From Lasiosphaeris hirsuta (Eukaryota; Ascomycota; Sordariomycetes; Sordariales; Lasiosphaeriaceae): a stretch of DNA of 64,000 nt. The notes under the pieces are model-generated. The model was not told the DNA's origin. It did no database searches and saw only the letters and a list, made by a program, of their open reading frames with translations. The DNA is taken from contig JAUKUA010000007.1 of the NCBI GenBank assembly GCA_030549175.1, positions 3,162,001 to 3,226,000 on the forward strand, written 5' to 3'. This document shows, piece by piece, positions 12,107-22,200 of the stretch. The stretch's first letter is position 1. Each line of letters opens with the position of its first letter. Both the position numbers and the translations under genes were made by a program.

Positions 12107-12630
12107 ATGGCCTCTCCGGCAGCTGTCCTCCCAGTAACCGCTCAGGAAATTGTTGCCGCGTACCGGCATCTGTACCGTCACAGCCTGCGGGCGGTGCAGT
12201 TCTCCAAGCCGTCGCGCTTCGTGATAAGAGATCAGCTACGCGCGGCGTTTCGCGATCCCAAAGCCTCGGCCGCCACCTTTGACCGTGAGCGGGTCCGCCG
12301 CACCATCTGGTTCCTCAAGGCGGCGACACAGGAGGCCGGACTGGAGTCGCGCATCCTCAAGAATTTGGTGCGGGTCCGCTGGCAGCGGGAGAGGGAGCAA
12401 CGATATCGCACGTGGAAGGTGCTGTTACAAAAGGAGAAACAGATGACGGCGAAGTCGTGAGTATTTTTTTTTTTAGTTTCGAGTTGCTGGTGAGTGAGAT
12501 GACGGTAGGATGCTAAAGCGCATGCGCAACAAGACCGAAGCTACCGCATCCGATCAACGGCACGGAGTATACGCACTACGATAACACGATTGCCATGCTA
12601 AATGATACCATGGGACTATGTCTAAGGTGA
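12107..12630 (+). CDS. LYR-motif protein, probably mitochondrial
   Basis: Small basic protein with an N-terminal LYR motif (RHLYRHSL, about residues 19-26) followed by conserved-looking basic and aromatic residues. LYR proteins are mitochondrial assembly factors that bind acyl-ACP and the Fe-S machinery. This one resembles the fungal group once called DUF1763 (recall, not tested). Exon 1 is 12107-12456; a 77-nt intron spans 12457-12533 (GTGAGT, branch TGCTAAA, acceptor AAG); exon 2 is 12534-12630. Splicing yields 148 residues ending THYDNTIAMLNDTMGLCLR. Without splicing the frame stops immediately at 12458. The intron contains an 11-12 nt T tract. Its partner complex cannot be told from sequence. 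Confidence 0.72.
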
Positions 12631-14433
12631 AGAGCTATGCTAAGCTGGTCGAGGCTGGGCTGCTCTTTCAAACCTCCTTCTGCGCTTTACGGGACGGGTC
12701 CATCCGGGGAGAGGGCGGGGGTGCTCCAACGGCAGAGGCGTGCCGGTGCCGAGGCCGAGTAGGATGCCCAGCAAATGAGTGAGGGGGTGTTTGGGGATCT
12801 ACGGGGTTCGGTGCGGTGCGCTTGCTTACTCCGCACTGCCGGTAGGCGGTTTGGGCCGGAATATGGGCCGTGAGAGCAAACAACCAAACGGATGGCTGGC
12901 GGGGCTGGCCTCCCAAGCGCCGTGGGGGTCGTTCGATACTCCTTGAGCCGGTTTCACAGTTGCCAATGTCTCACCCCGACTCGGCGATGCTGTGTTGCAA
13001 GGTTACAGGCGAGAGGAGCATATGTACTGCGAGGTAAACCTTGATTCCCTTTTTACTCGAGAGCGTGGTGGCGCTACTGTGTAGGATACGTGTAAGTGTA
13101 GAATATGCTCGAGGTGTACGTGCGAACAGAAGAGAGTTGGGGTGGGGGGTCAACATGCCGAGGGCGGCATCACGGGCCAGAGTATATGCTCGGGCATGAT
13201 AATTGCGAGGATAACGCACACTGTAACCCAGGAAGATCGCCGCATCTGTGTCTATAAGCAATCCGCGAAGTTAGGTGGGACCTTGGCAGGCCCGCAGCAG
13301 ACATCTCCAAGGGCCCCAACAAGGGCATTTGGCTCCAGGCCGCGGATAACCCAGCATGCAGGAGGTCATGCTCAAACAGGCAAGCGATGCTGCAGCAATG
13401 ACGTTGTTTCAATCCGGCTACCAAGCGGCACCAGACAAGCCGTTTCGCCAATATGCAGCTGACAGCAAACGCCTGGCGGGACATGGGTGATCCTCATTCT
13501 CTTTTCCACCTTGCTTCACGGCATCACAGCAAACACAGTGACACAGTCAGAAACTGAAGCGCGCTGCTGAAGCCGCAATGGAGTGACTGAGCAGGTTGCT
13601 GAGAGCGACAAGCCCGCCGAGGCCGGCCCCACACTTGCCTAGCAACCCCCCCGTAGTCACCTACCCAGTCACACAGGCTGTCACACGTTGCGGTTTGGCG
13701 CTGTTTGGGGAAGGCCACACATCTGAAGCCATTGAATCACCAGCACCCGTCATGGTGGGGAGTTATTGAGCTCGACAAACCAACCAGCGACGATGGGGAG
13801 TTTCTTTGTGTCTCGACCCCGCAATTAAGCTTCGCCCAAAACTCGCCAACCACGCCGTCACTTATTCTGCCCGGCGCATCTGCCCAAGCCTGGACGTGGG
13901 AACACGCAGTAGTGCACCCATTAAGCCATTCAAGACTGCCTCAACCGATAAGCCGATCCCCGGCAAGTCCCATCAAATCAATTGCCCCTCGTCACCCGAC
14001 CCAAAGCGCCTGAGGTACACTACCCCTAGTTTACCTCCGCTTCGTTCGACGTCTCTCCCCCACCTTCGACCTTGCATCTCCAACTCCTCGATCCTCCCCA
14101 TCACTGCCACCTCAACCGCCTCTGGGGGTTTCTTGATGGACCCTCACCTACTGACAACAGGCCCTCTTGCGACCTTGCTGAGGACTCTGGTCTCGGCTCC
14201 CGAGGCCACCGTCTGAGCAGCGGGGTCTTCCGAGCAGTAGGAAGAAGGAAGAAGAAGAAGAAGAAGAAGAAGAAGAAGAAGAAGAAGAAGAAATAGGGAC
14301 AAGACATACCGGAAAAGGCAGAGCAGGACCGACCACAGCAGATACGGGTAGGGAGATAATGCCTGCTGAGCTACAGACCGACCACCACACGTGCATACTC
14401 CAAGATGGTCCGGCCCGTCACCCACATCCCATC
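12631..14433. other. intergenic region
   Basis: No supported gene on either strand. It contains a GAA/TTC microsatellite shortly before the carrier gene. Confidence 0.5.
14241..14293. repeat. (GAA)n microsatellite
   Basis: About 15 near-perfect GAA triplets, about 140-190 bp upstream of the carrier start codon at 14434. Polypurine tracts of this type can form triplex DNA and vary in length. Confidence 0.92.
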
Positions 14434-15764
14434 ATGCCTCAGCACGGCAACAGCAACAAAGACGATTCCCAGCAACGACCACCACCGTCGCCGCCTGTGA
14501 AAGGCAGCAACACCAACGGCACCACGAGCAATGCGTCGTCGCCCAGCCCCGCCTCCCCCGCCGCAAATAGCACCCAGCGTCTGGTCAAGCGGTACCGCGT
14601 CGAGGTGGCCGCGTCGGCGTCAAGCGTGCTGTCAACGTTGACAACGTTCCCGCTCGACAGTGTCAAGACGCGCATGCAGACTTACAAGTATGCCGGCTTC
14701 GTCGACTGTGTGCGCCACACGTACCAGACCGAGAAGCTGCGGGGCTTCTTCCGCGGCGTGACGGCCCCCATGGCCAGCATCACACTCGTGCGCACCGTGT
14801 CATTTTCCATCTACCAGCGCTCCAAACATGTCTACAGTGATTGGGTCAAGCGGAACTTTGGGGTTGATGTCATGGCCGAGGTCAGCTCTAGGGGTCGTAT
14901 CCAAGTCTGTGGTCCGTCGCGACATTTGGCGCAGCGGGCGCGACGGCCGGGTCTTGTATAACGGCCATAGCCTGTGAGTTTTTACCGGCCCCCGTCTTGT
15001 TTTGAGTCAAGTGATGCAGTTTGAGATGGTCAATTGAGTTGTCGGTTGTGATTTGGAGGGCGATTCAAGCTGACCGCCGTTCCTAGGCCCGTTCGAGTTG
15101 ACCAAACTGAGCGCCCAGGTGTCAGTTCTCATGGCGGACAAGAAGAACTGCCCGCGGCCTGAGAGCCATGCGATTGCTGCTAGCTACCAGAACAAGGGGA
15201 CCCTGAAGACGCTAGGCAACATCGTCAAGCACCGCGGCTTTATGGGGCTGTACACTGGCTACAAGCTTCACCTGCGTGAGTTGGCATGTTGTGAACGGAG
15301 AGGTGGTGGAAGCTAACCTGATCGGTGCTGCTATAGTACGTGACACGCTCGGTACCAGTACTTACTTTATGACGTACGAAAGCAGCAAGCAGTTGCTCAC
15401 CACCTTTGGCGGCGACGGGACTCATTCCAATCCGCTCGCGGTCCTGGTTGCCGGTGGTTTGTGCGGTATTGTCTCTTGGGCCCTGATATGTGAGTAACCT
15501 GCCCTTGTCTCAGTCCCAAACCGCGGACCGACTCGACATACTAACGTCACAGATCCTGTTGACTCGGCCAAGAGCATCTACCAACGCAATTCACTCATGT
15601 ACACCAAAGGCCAAAAGGTCGAGCCGGTAAAGATCGAGTTCTTCAGGCGCAACATGTACCGCGGGCTGGGCGTCTCGATGGGCCGGTCGTGCGCCGTCAA
15701 CGCCGTCTTCTTTTCGTCGTTTGAGTTTCTGAAGAAGCGCATCAAGGCCATGGACGACGTCTGA
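14434..15764 (+). CDS. mitochondrial carrier (SLC25) protein, apparent frameshift
   Basis: Inner-membrane solute carrier. Three repeats carry the signature P-x-[DE]-x-x-K: FPLDSVKTRMQ, CPFELTKLSAQ and YPVDSAKSIYQ. Exons: 14434-14973, 15087-15275, 15337-15489 and 15553-15764. Introns 14974-15086, 15276-15336 and 15490-15552 are GT...AG and phase-correct. An ATG at 14359 is in frame, but 14434 begins a typical low-complexity N-terminus. Within exon 1 the frame must change by one base. NFGVDVM is read in one frame and GSYPSLWSVATFGAAGATAG in another, with the switch at the G4 run 14891-14894; five Gs would restore one frame. A 47-nt intron (donor GTCAAG, acceptor TCTAG) would also restore frame, but it is very short and would remove coding-like sequence. 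The transported substrate is unknown. Confidence 0.8.
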
Positions 15765-16681
15765 CTGCTGTTTTGATGGTTTGGTTCGTGCGTTATCGTT
15801 TGCTGAGGTTGCCATTTTAAGGGGAACCGGGAACCTAAGGTGTACAAACCGAATTTCTTCTCCGGCTGGATGGACGGCATATGGTAACAAACAGATCTAC
15901 ATTTTGTCTTCAGTTTACATACTTAGGCCTGCACATAACCTTCCGCCCGGGAAGTGATGCGGAGGTGGCGGCGTTTGTTGAGTCGTATGACTCCTTTTGC
16001 AGTTTCGGGATGGGCTGGACCGGACTAAACTGGGACCTGGTCAGGGGGATACTGGGCTGGAGTTTGTCAGCTTACATGGAGGAGGACGAGATACGGGCAC
16101 AAATAAGGGGCCCTGGAGTAAACTGGAGGAAGTGGGGGGATGGCATTTTGAGCATATAGGTGCTGTTGAGTACTGTGTAAGTGAAAGCAGTGAGAATAAA
16201 CGACCAAGTATGCAAGGCGAGGGTGCCTTGCTAGAGATGTTGATGTGGGCAATGAGTTAGGCATGTGTGAGGTGATGTGTCGAGTGACTCCTACCGTGCC
16301 AATGGAACCCCTCATTGAGAGTCCGAAAAGTTATGCTGACTGGCAATTATAAAGGTTCGTTGCAGTAGTTCCAGACACTGAACAGAGTATACTGACTTGG
16401 TTGCTTTGCTGACGGCTTTGCCTAGGACGTGTAAGTGGTCACGGGCAGGGTTAGGGTTGGAATCGCAACCCGCGGTGGGGCATATTGAAATTCATCTCAA
16501 GCCAAACTTTTTTATCATGGGGGCAACCCACTCACAGCTTCACGCAACCCGCAACCCTGAAAGCGCTCGACCCAATTTAAAGGGCCATTTTACACACCTT
16601 CAAGGCCCTCCAGGATTTGGCCGTTTCCACACATCATAAGGCGCTCGACCGCCGGGTTCAAGGGCTGACTGGAGAGGCACA
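15765..16681. other. intergenic region
   Basis: 3' flank of the carrier and promoter region of RIX7. A double TTAGGG box at 16447-16458 is the one notable element. No gene seen. Confidence 0.55.
16447..16458 (+). promoter_or_regulatory. telobox-like TTAGGG element upstream of RIX7
   Basis: AGGGTTAGGGTT, about 225 bp before the RIX7 start codon. TTAGGG-type boxes bind Tbf1/telomere-repeat factors and are common in promoters of ribosomal and ribosome-biogenesis genes in many ascomycetes. The match is seen; the function is inferred. Confidence 0.45.
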
Positions 16682-18979
16682 ATGTCTCGGAGATCTTCAA
16701 GTCTGCGGTTAGGAATCGACAGAGACGTGTACGGCATTGTTCTCAAGCTCGAAGAGCAGGAGGACTCTCAAAAACCCCGTAAACGGCCATTGACCGTGGG
16801 TGCAGTATACGATATCATCAAGAAGTCGAATTCCAGCCTCGCAAGACAAAAGAAGAAACCGCTTGAGGACGCGATTGAGCGGGTATTGGCTGTGCGGGAG
16901 AAGGAGGTAAAGGTCGACGAACAAGAGGATTCGGACGATTTGTTGGAAGCAGAAGAGGCCAAGAAAGCCGAGTCCAGGGAAGCCCGCGACGCGTTCTTGC
17001 TCAATCGTCAGATTGCCAAGGCCTGGGGCTTCAACCAAAAGGGCTCCAACCCGGCTGACAAGGCCATGAACCCGACCGACGACGACGCCTCCAAAATGGA
17101 TCTGGACAGCGTACCCCCAGCTGTGAACGGGGCCCAGACCCCCGGGGATAGGCAGCCTAATGGCGAAGCAAGGCCTAAGAAGAGGAAAGGAGAGCGTACG
17201 CCCAAGCCTGAGGTCGATCGGACCCCGCCGGCCGGGGTCACCATCCGCGATATCGCTGGCGTTGACAATACCCTGGATCGGCTGCTGCACGAGATCTGGT
17301 TCCCCCTCTGCGCCGGCGAGGCCTGCGAGAAGATGGGCTACCGGTACGACAACGGCGTCTTGCTCCACGGCCCTTCGGGCTGCGGCAAGACAACACTAGC
17401 ACATGCCGTTGCCGGGAGCATTGGCGCCGCCTTCATCCCCGTATCGGCCCCGTCTGTGGTGGGTGGCACGTCAGGCGAGTCGGAGAAGAACATCCGCGAC
17501 GTATTTGACGAGGCGATCCGGCTCGCGCCCTGCCTGGTCTTCATCGACGAGATCGACGCCATCGCGAGCAAGCGGGACAATGCCAACAAGGGCATGGAGG
17601 GCCGCATTGTGGCTGAGATCATGAACGGTATGGACCGCATCAAGCGCACCACGCCGCTCGGCAAGAACGTGGTTGTCCTGGCGGCGACAAACCGGCCCGA
17701 GTTCCTCGATCCCGCTATCCGGCGCCGCTTCAGCTCCGAGATCGACATGGGCATGCCCAACCAAGTTGCGCGCGAGCACATCTTGCGGTCCCTAGCGCGA
17801 GGCCTCAACATCGCGAGCGACGTCGACTTCAAAGAGCTTGCTAAACTCACTCCTGGCTACGTCGGCAGTGACTTGCAGTACGTTGTCAAGGCTGCCGTCT
17901 CGGAGAGCTTCCGTGGCAACCTCGACCAGCTGCTGGAAAAGGCGCGCTCACTGTGCAACCCCGACGACTTTGCGGGCACAACGCAGAAGCAGCGCGACTG
18001 GCTGATGCTCCAAGACCACCGCAGCGCCTCGTGGAGTGAGAGCTGCATCACCTCTGAGCACTTCAAGACGGCCGTGTCGCGCGTGCAGCCGGCGTCGAAA
18101 CGCGAGGGCTTCAGCACCATCCCCGACACAACATGGGCCAATGTCGGCGCGCTCGAGGACGTGCGCAAGAAGCTCGAGATGTCCATCATCGGGCCCATCA
18201 AGAACCCCGAGCTCTACGCCAAGGTCGGCATCAAGCCGGCGGCCGGCATCCTGCTCTGGGGCCCGCCCGGCTGCGGCAAGACGCTCGTGGCCAAGGCCGT
18301 GGCCAACGAGTCCAAGGCCAACTTCATCTCGATCAAGGGCCCCGAGCTCCTCAACAAGTACGTGGGCGAGTCGGAGCGCGCGGTACGGCAGCTCTTCGCG
18401 CGCGCCAAGTCGTCGGCACCCTGCATCCTCTTCTTCGACGAGATGGACGCACTCGTGCCCAAGCGCGACGACTCGCTCTCGGATGCCAGCGCCCGCGTCG
18501 TCAACACCCTCCTCACCGAGCTCGACGGCGTCGGCGACCGCTCCGGTATCTACGTCATCGGCGCCACCAACCGCCCGGACATCATCGACGAGGCCATCCG
18601 CCGCCCCGGCCGTCTCGGCACCAGCATCTACGTCGGCCTACCGACCGCCGCCGACCGCGTCGACATCCTCAAGACGCTGTACCGCCAGACCATTGCCAAG
18701 GTGCGGCCGACCGGCACGGCCGCCAACGCGGCTGTCGAGGAGGCCGCTATCCACAACCTCGAGAAGGTGGCCCTCGACCTGCGCTGCACCGGCTTTTCCG
18801 GCGCTGATCTCGGGAACTTGATGCAGGCCGCCGCGCAAGCCTGCCTGCAGCGTGCTTACCTCGATCACACCTCCCTGGGGTCCCCTATGGACCCTGTTAT
18901 CAGCAAGGACGACTGGGAAGCGGCTCTGGTCGAGACGAAACCCAGTGTCAAGGACCCGGAGAAATATGATGACATGTAG
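16682..18979 (+). CDS. RIX7: ribosome biogenesis AAA-ATPase Rix7 (NVL family)
   Basis: Tandem AAA ATPase that remodels pre-60S ribosomal particles in the nucleolus/nucleus, removing assembly factors. Single exon, 765 residues. The N-terminal region (about 1-190) is charged, with basic runs such as RPKKRKGERTPK that look like nuclear localisation signals. D1: Walker A HGPSGCGKT near residue 229, Walker B LVFIDEIDA near 286, sensor region AATNRPEFLDPAIRRRF. D2: Walker A GPPGCGKT near 527, Walker B ILFFDEMDAL near 583, ATNRPDIIDEAIRRPGRLG. Both ATP sites look intact. The absence of p97-type N-domain sequence and the overall layout favour Rix7 over Cdc48. Strong GC bias at third positions makes long shadow frames over D2. 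The gene is intronless, unlike most neighbours. Confidence 0.93.
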   Translation: MSRRSSSLRLGIDRDVYGIVLKLEEQEDSQKPRKRPLTVGAVYDIIKKSNSSLARQKKKPLEDAIERVLAVREKEVKVDEQEDSDDLLEAEEAKKAESREARDAFLLNRQIAKAWGFNQKGSNPADKAMNPTDDDASKMDLDSVPPAVNGAQTPGDRQPNGEARPKKRKGERTPKPEVDRTPPAGVTIRDIAGVDNTLDRLLHEIWFPLCAGEACEKMGYRYDNGVLLHGPSGCGKTTLAHAVAGSIGAAFIPVSAPSVVGGTSGESEKNIRDVFDEAIRLAPCLVFIDEIDAIASKRDNANKGMEGRIVAEIMNGMDRIKRTTPLGKNVVVLAATNRPEFLDPAIRRRFSSEIDMGMPNQVAREHILRSLARGLNIASDVDFKELAKLTPGYVGSDLQYVVKAAVSESFRGNLDQLLEKARSLCNPDDFAGTTQKQRDWLMLQDHRSASWSESCITSEHFKTAVSRVQPASKREGFSTIPDTTWANVGALEDVRKKLEMSIIGPIKNPELYAKVGIKPAAGILLWGPPGCGKTLVAKAVANESKANFISIKGPELLNKYVGESERAVRQLFARAKSSAPCILFFDEMDALVPKRDDSLSDASARVVNTLLTELDGVGDRSGIYVIGATNRPDIIDEAIRRPGRLGTSIYVGLPTAADRVDILKTLYRQTIAKVRPTGTAANAAVEEAAIHNLEKVALDLRCTGFSGADLGNLMQAAAQACLQRAYLDHTSLGSPMDPVISKDDWEAALVETKPSVKDPEKYDDM

Positions 18980-19566
18980 CTCTAGGAAGAGTATAACAAG
19001 GCATTCAGTGACGCGGGCACCAGTTTCGGGACTCGAAGGCGTCAATGAGGACGACGAGATAGGCCTTGTACAGAACTGCGAAGGTGTTTGGGCGGTACGG
19101 GCGTCGAATAGAGAGGCGTTTGGGAGCAAGGGATAGAGACAATGAATGCCCATGAAAGCTCTCTTTTTTACCAAGAACATTCCCTTGTCCACCTGTATCT
19201 TGAATTAGTGTAGTACACACCTGCTCAGTTTGTGATGGGGCTCCCTTGTGAGAGCAATATATATCGACCAAAGAAAAATACCCCTTAACAGACAGAAACG
19301 CCCATGCCATGTGAAAATAGCAACGACAGCAGCAGGAAAATGAGCAGAGAATTATTAGGTAACCAGGTCGCTGAGCACGCCATGTGGTCTAATGGTGTCT
19401 ATGATACAAAGGTTGTGCAAAGTCGCCGGCCGTCTAATGCTCGAAAAGCAGCCCCAACCAACCAACCCACCCCCCCTTTCCCTGTCGTATTAATACATCA
19501 ACTCTATCATTACCGCCCCGAACTCCCAAGCACTGTTTTTTTTTTTTGGGGGGGGAGGGGGATTAT
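18980..19566. other. convergent 3' intergenic region
   Basis: Between the ends of RIX7 (plus) and cytochrome c (minus). It includes an adjoining T11/G8 run near 19538-19556. No gene seen. Confidence 0.55.
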
Positions 19567-20462
19567 TTATGCGGTCGCCTCCTTAAGGTAGCTATAAGAA
19601 AATTGGTCAGTCTGAATATTGCGCTGGTGGTTGCCGAGGGATACATACGTGATAAGGTCGTTCCTGTCCTTATCCTTCTTGAGGCCACCGAAGGCCATCT
19701 TGGTGCCGGGGATGAACTTCTTGGGGTTCTCAAGGTAGTCGAACTGGGATATATGTCAGTATAAAGAGTCGATGGAAGTCACTTGGGAGTAAACGTACGA
19801 GGGTTCCCTCGTTCCACTCAATGCCCTTTTGCTTGTTTGCGTCGGTGTAGGCGAAGCCGTCAACGGATCCGGTCTTGCGGCCGAAAAGGCCGTGGAGGGC
19901 AGGGCCAATCTTGTTGCCGCCGCCAGTCTCGAGGGTGTGGCACTGGGCACAGCGGGTCTTGAAAAGACCAGCACCCTTCTTGGCGTCGCCTAGTAGATAT
20001 GTGATGTTAGTAATCTACTAAAACTGCAGTTCCGAGCGGAGCGACCGATCCATAAAAATCGGTATCCCAAGACGAGAAAAAGCGCCCGGTATGCCGTTCA
20101 CAGGAATTGGTCGAGCCCCGACGGTCTGCTTGTCCCCTGGATGGTGTTGCGCTTGGGTTGGCGACCAGTGAAAGTGGGAAAATTGCGCCCGTCTGCGGTA
20201 TTTTCCGTTCCCGGCTACGGGCGGCTGGGCCGTGTCCCTGGAAACAACACTGAGGGAAGCCGTCTTGATCTTGATAACGCCGGATATCGAGAAAACCAAG
20301 GAGGTCATTCCTGGAGCGGGTGCTTCCAGCACCATAGGGCCGTGCGTGGGCATTCAATGGCTCGCGGGAGGGTGGCTAGACGGGGCCTCGAAAAGGGCAG
20401 GGGTATCGGAAGAGATCGCGAGAATGCGACAGCGAGAGCGACATACCTGACTTGAACGGCAT
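19567..20462 (-). CDS. cytochrome c
   Basis: Soluble haem protein of the mitochondrial intermembrane space that carries electrons from complex III to complex IV. Four exons: 20462-20447, 19989-19799, 19743-19649 and 19591-19567, giving 108 residues, the normal length. The first exon encodes only MPFKS plus one base and is followed by a 457-nt intron (20446-19990), long for this window. The haem-binding motif CAQCH is at residues 19-23 and the axial-ligand methionine is in [10 protein letters not shown] (about residue 85). [19 protein letters not shown] closes the protein. No cleavable presequence is present, as expected for cytochrome c. It is divergent from the membrane-protein gene at 21185, with two long T tracts between them. 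Confidence 0.97.
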
Positions 20463-20624
20463 CTTGGCGGATTTTGTGGTGTGAAGTAGCTGATGCTGTT
20501 GGAGAATAGACTGGTGATTGTTGTGAGAGTAGATGAGGTGTGTGAGGGCGTTGTTGAGTATAAGAAGTTGGAGGAGAGAGAGCGGAGGAGAAAACCAAGA
20601 GTCGAGGCCGACGAGCCGGAACTA

Positions 20625-20646
20625 TTTTTTTTTTTTTTTTTTTTTT
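20625..20646 (+). repeat. poly-T tract (22 nt)
   Basis: Uninterrupted run of 22 T in the cytochrome c upstream region. Confidence 0.9.
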
Positions 20647-20979
20647 GGCAGGGAACACCTCGAGTGAATGACCACCGCCAAGGCAAATTGGCCTGGAGGG
20701 AGCCACAGTTGGGGCTGGTGAGGGTCCTGGATGGCGAATCAGAGGACGTGAAATGGTCAGAGCGGACGGGCAAAATCGGAAACTGCTGGCAGCCACAGAT
20801 GTGCGATGACCTGTTCCCTGATTCCCGCTTGTTGATTAGGTAACGCCCTTGCATCCATGACGCACCAGCCACAACAGTATGCACGCGATCAACGAGCGCG
20901 GATTCATACGGTGCTGATGAATGGCGCATGGCCCGACTGGTCAGTGCCAGTGCCGGTGGAGCGGTACCCGTAATTTGGG

Positions 20980-21001
20980 TTTTTTTTTTTTTTTTTTTTT
21001 T
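20980..21001 (+). repeat. poly-T tract (22 nt)
   Basis: Second run of 22 T, 333 bp from the first, on the same strand. Confidence 0.9.
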
Positions 21002-21184
21002 GGGGTGTAGCTTGCAATTGAGCCGCAACGGGCTCCTACTTGTCCGACCTCGTTGTTATATTATCATCATCACGGCGCAACGACGGCGTGGTTCATGACT
21101 CGACAATCCCCAGCACTGCCGCCACCGCAATTCCACTGCTAAACTACCATCTCCAGCTTCTGGTTTCAGAATCCCGCACCCGCT

Positions 21185-22049
21185 ATGACGAGCACCTCAT
21201 CGATCCCGCGCTTCCTGCTCCCGCAGTCGGGCCAGATCTGGCGCGGTGTAACCGACACGGCTATCAAGACCGCCTCTCGGCCCGCTGCGAGCCGGACCTC
21301 CCTCCGCTTCGCCTCCACCAAGAACAGCCCCGCCGCCAAGCCCACCGCCAGCGACCCGCGCGTGCTCGAGAAGCCGGAGCGCTTCAACCCGCCCTCGCAC
21401 GGCGCCGGGCTCCCGCGCAAGGGGGCCCCATCCCGCCACTATGGCGGCGAGCTGAGCGAAGCCGACCTCAAGTCACAGGCCCGCAAGGACTACCCGGGCC
21501 TGGAGCCGGCCAAGGGCTCATTGGCGCAGCGCATCCTCTACAGCCAGTGGATTCATATGACCATCACCCTGGTGCGTTCCCCCTCCTCCTCCCCTATTCA
21601 CCACTTGACCCCTAACTAACCCTCCTTCGCAGGGCACCCTCGGCGCCCTCGCCATCTTTACCGCTACCGAGAACTTCAAGCGCAAGTCCCCCTTTGCCGA
21701 CATGCTGCCCGCAGCGGGCGACTTCTTGCGGCACCCTATCGAAGCCTCGCGCACCCTCTTGGAGGTTATCAAGCTCGACGAGCTACACACGTCGGCGCAG
21801 GTAGCGGCACGCCGGCAGCGCCACGTCGACGATGTCGCCAAGCGCGAGGTCTATCGCAAGGCCCACGGCTTAAGCCAGGAGCAGGGCTTCGCGAGCATGT
21901 TTGGGCTGGGAAATAAGAAGGGGGAGGTGGTGGAGGTTGTCCCTGTGGCTGGGGATGCCGGCGTGGTGTCTGCGGTTGTAGGTGAGGTGGCGTTACCGGA
22001 GCAAAAGCAAGTGCCAGAGTCTAGGAAGAAGATTTTGGGTATCTTTTGA
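21185..22049 (+). CDS. conserved fungal mitochondrial-type membrane protein, function unknown
   Basis: Two exons, 21185-21571 and 21633-22049; the 61-nt intron is GTGCGT...CTAACTAAC...CGCAG, phase 0. The product is 267 residues. The N-terminus is rich in Arg, Ser and Ala and poor in acidic residues (RFLLPQSGQIWRG, SRTSLRFASTK), consistent with a mitochondrial presequence. One hydrophobic helix spans about residues 123-142 (HMTITLGTLGALAIFTATEN). It is followed by basic, helix-forming sequence (SRTLLEVIKLDELHTSAQVA, ARRQRHVDDVAKREVYRKAH) and a low-complexity tail. I recognise the general look of a fungal-specific protein but no named family. A location in the inner membrane is inference from the presequence-like start and single helix. 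Confidence 0.72.
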
Positions 22050-22200
22050 TTTGTTGTTGCACTTGTTTATGTATACTATGCTACCAGGTGGGGGGCCTGT
22101 TTGGAGGGCTTCTGAATAAATCTGCCACCCATTCTCCTTTTCGTCATGCTGCCTCCCTCAAGCGCTCCTCTCACTCTACGCTCTCTTCTGAATAACCCAT

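Larger units (their letters stand above)
20463..21184. promoter_or_regulatory. divergent promoter region with two T22 tracts
   Basis: 722-bp region between the start codons of cytochrome c (minus) and a mitochondrial-type membrane protein (plus). It contains T runs of 22 nt at 20625-20646 and 20980-21001. Long poly(dA:dT) tracts exclude nucleosomes and commonly mark fungal promoters. Co-regulation of the two genes is inferred. Confidence 0.5.

Noticed and set aside
16447..16458. Internal telomere or chromosome end
   Set aside because: Only two TTAGGG units with normal genes on both sides; better explained as a promoter element.
18036..18821. Long Arg/Ser/Pro-rich frames overlapping the second AAA domain of RIX7
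   Set aside because: Off-frame shadows caused by strong GC at third positions of RIX7.
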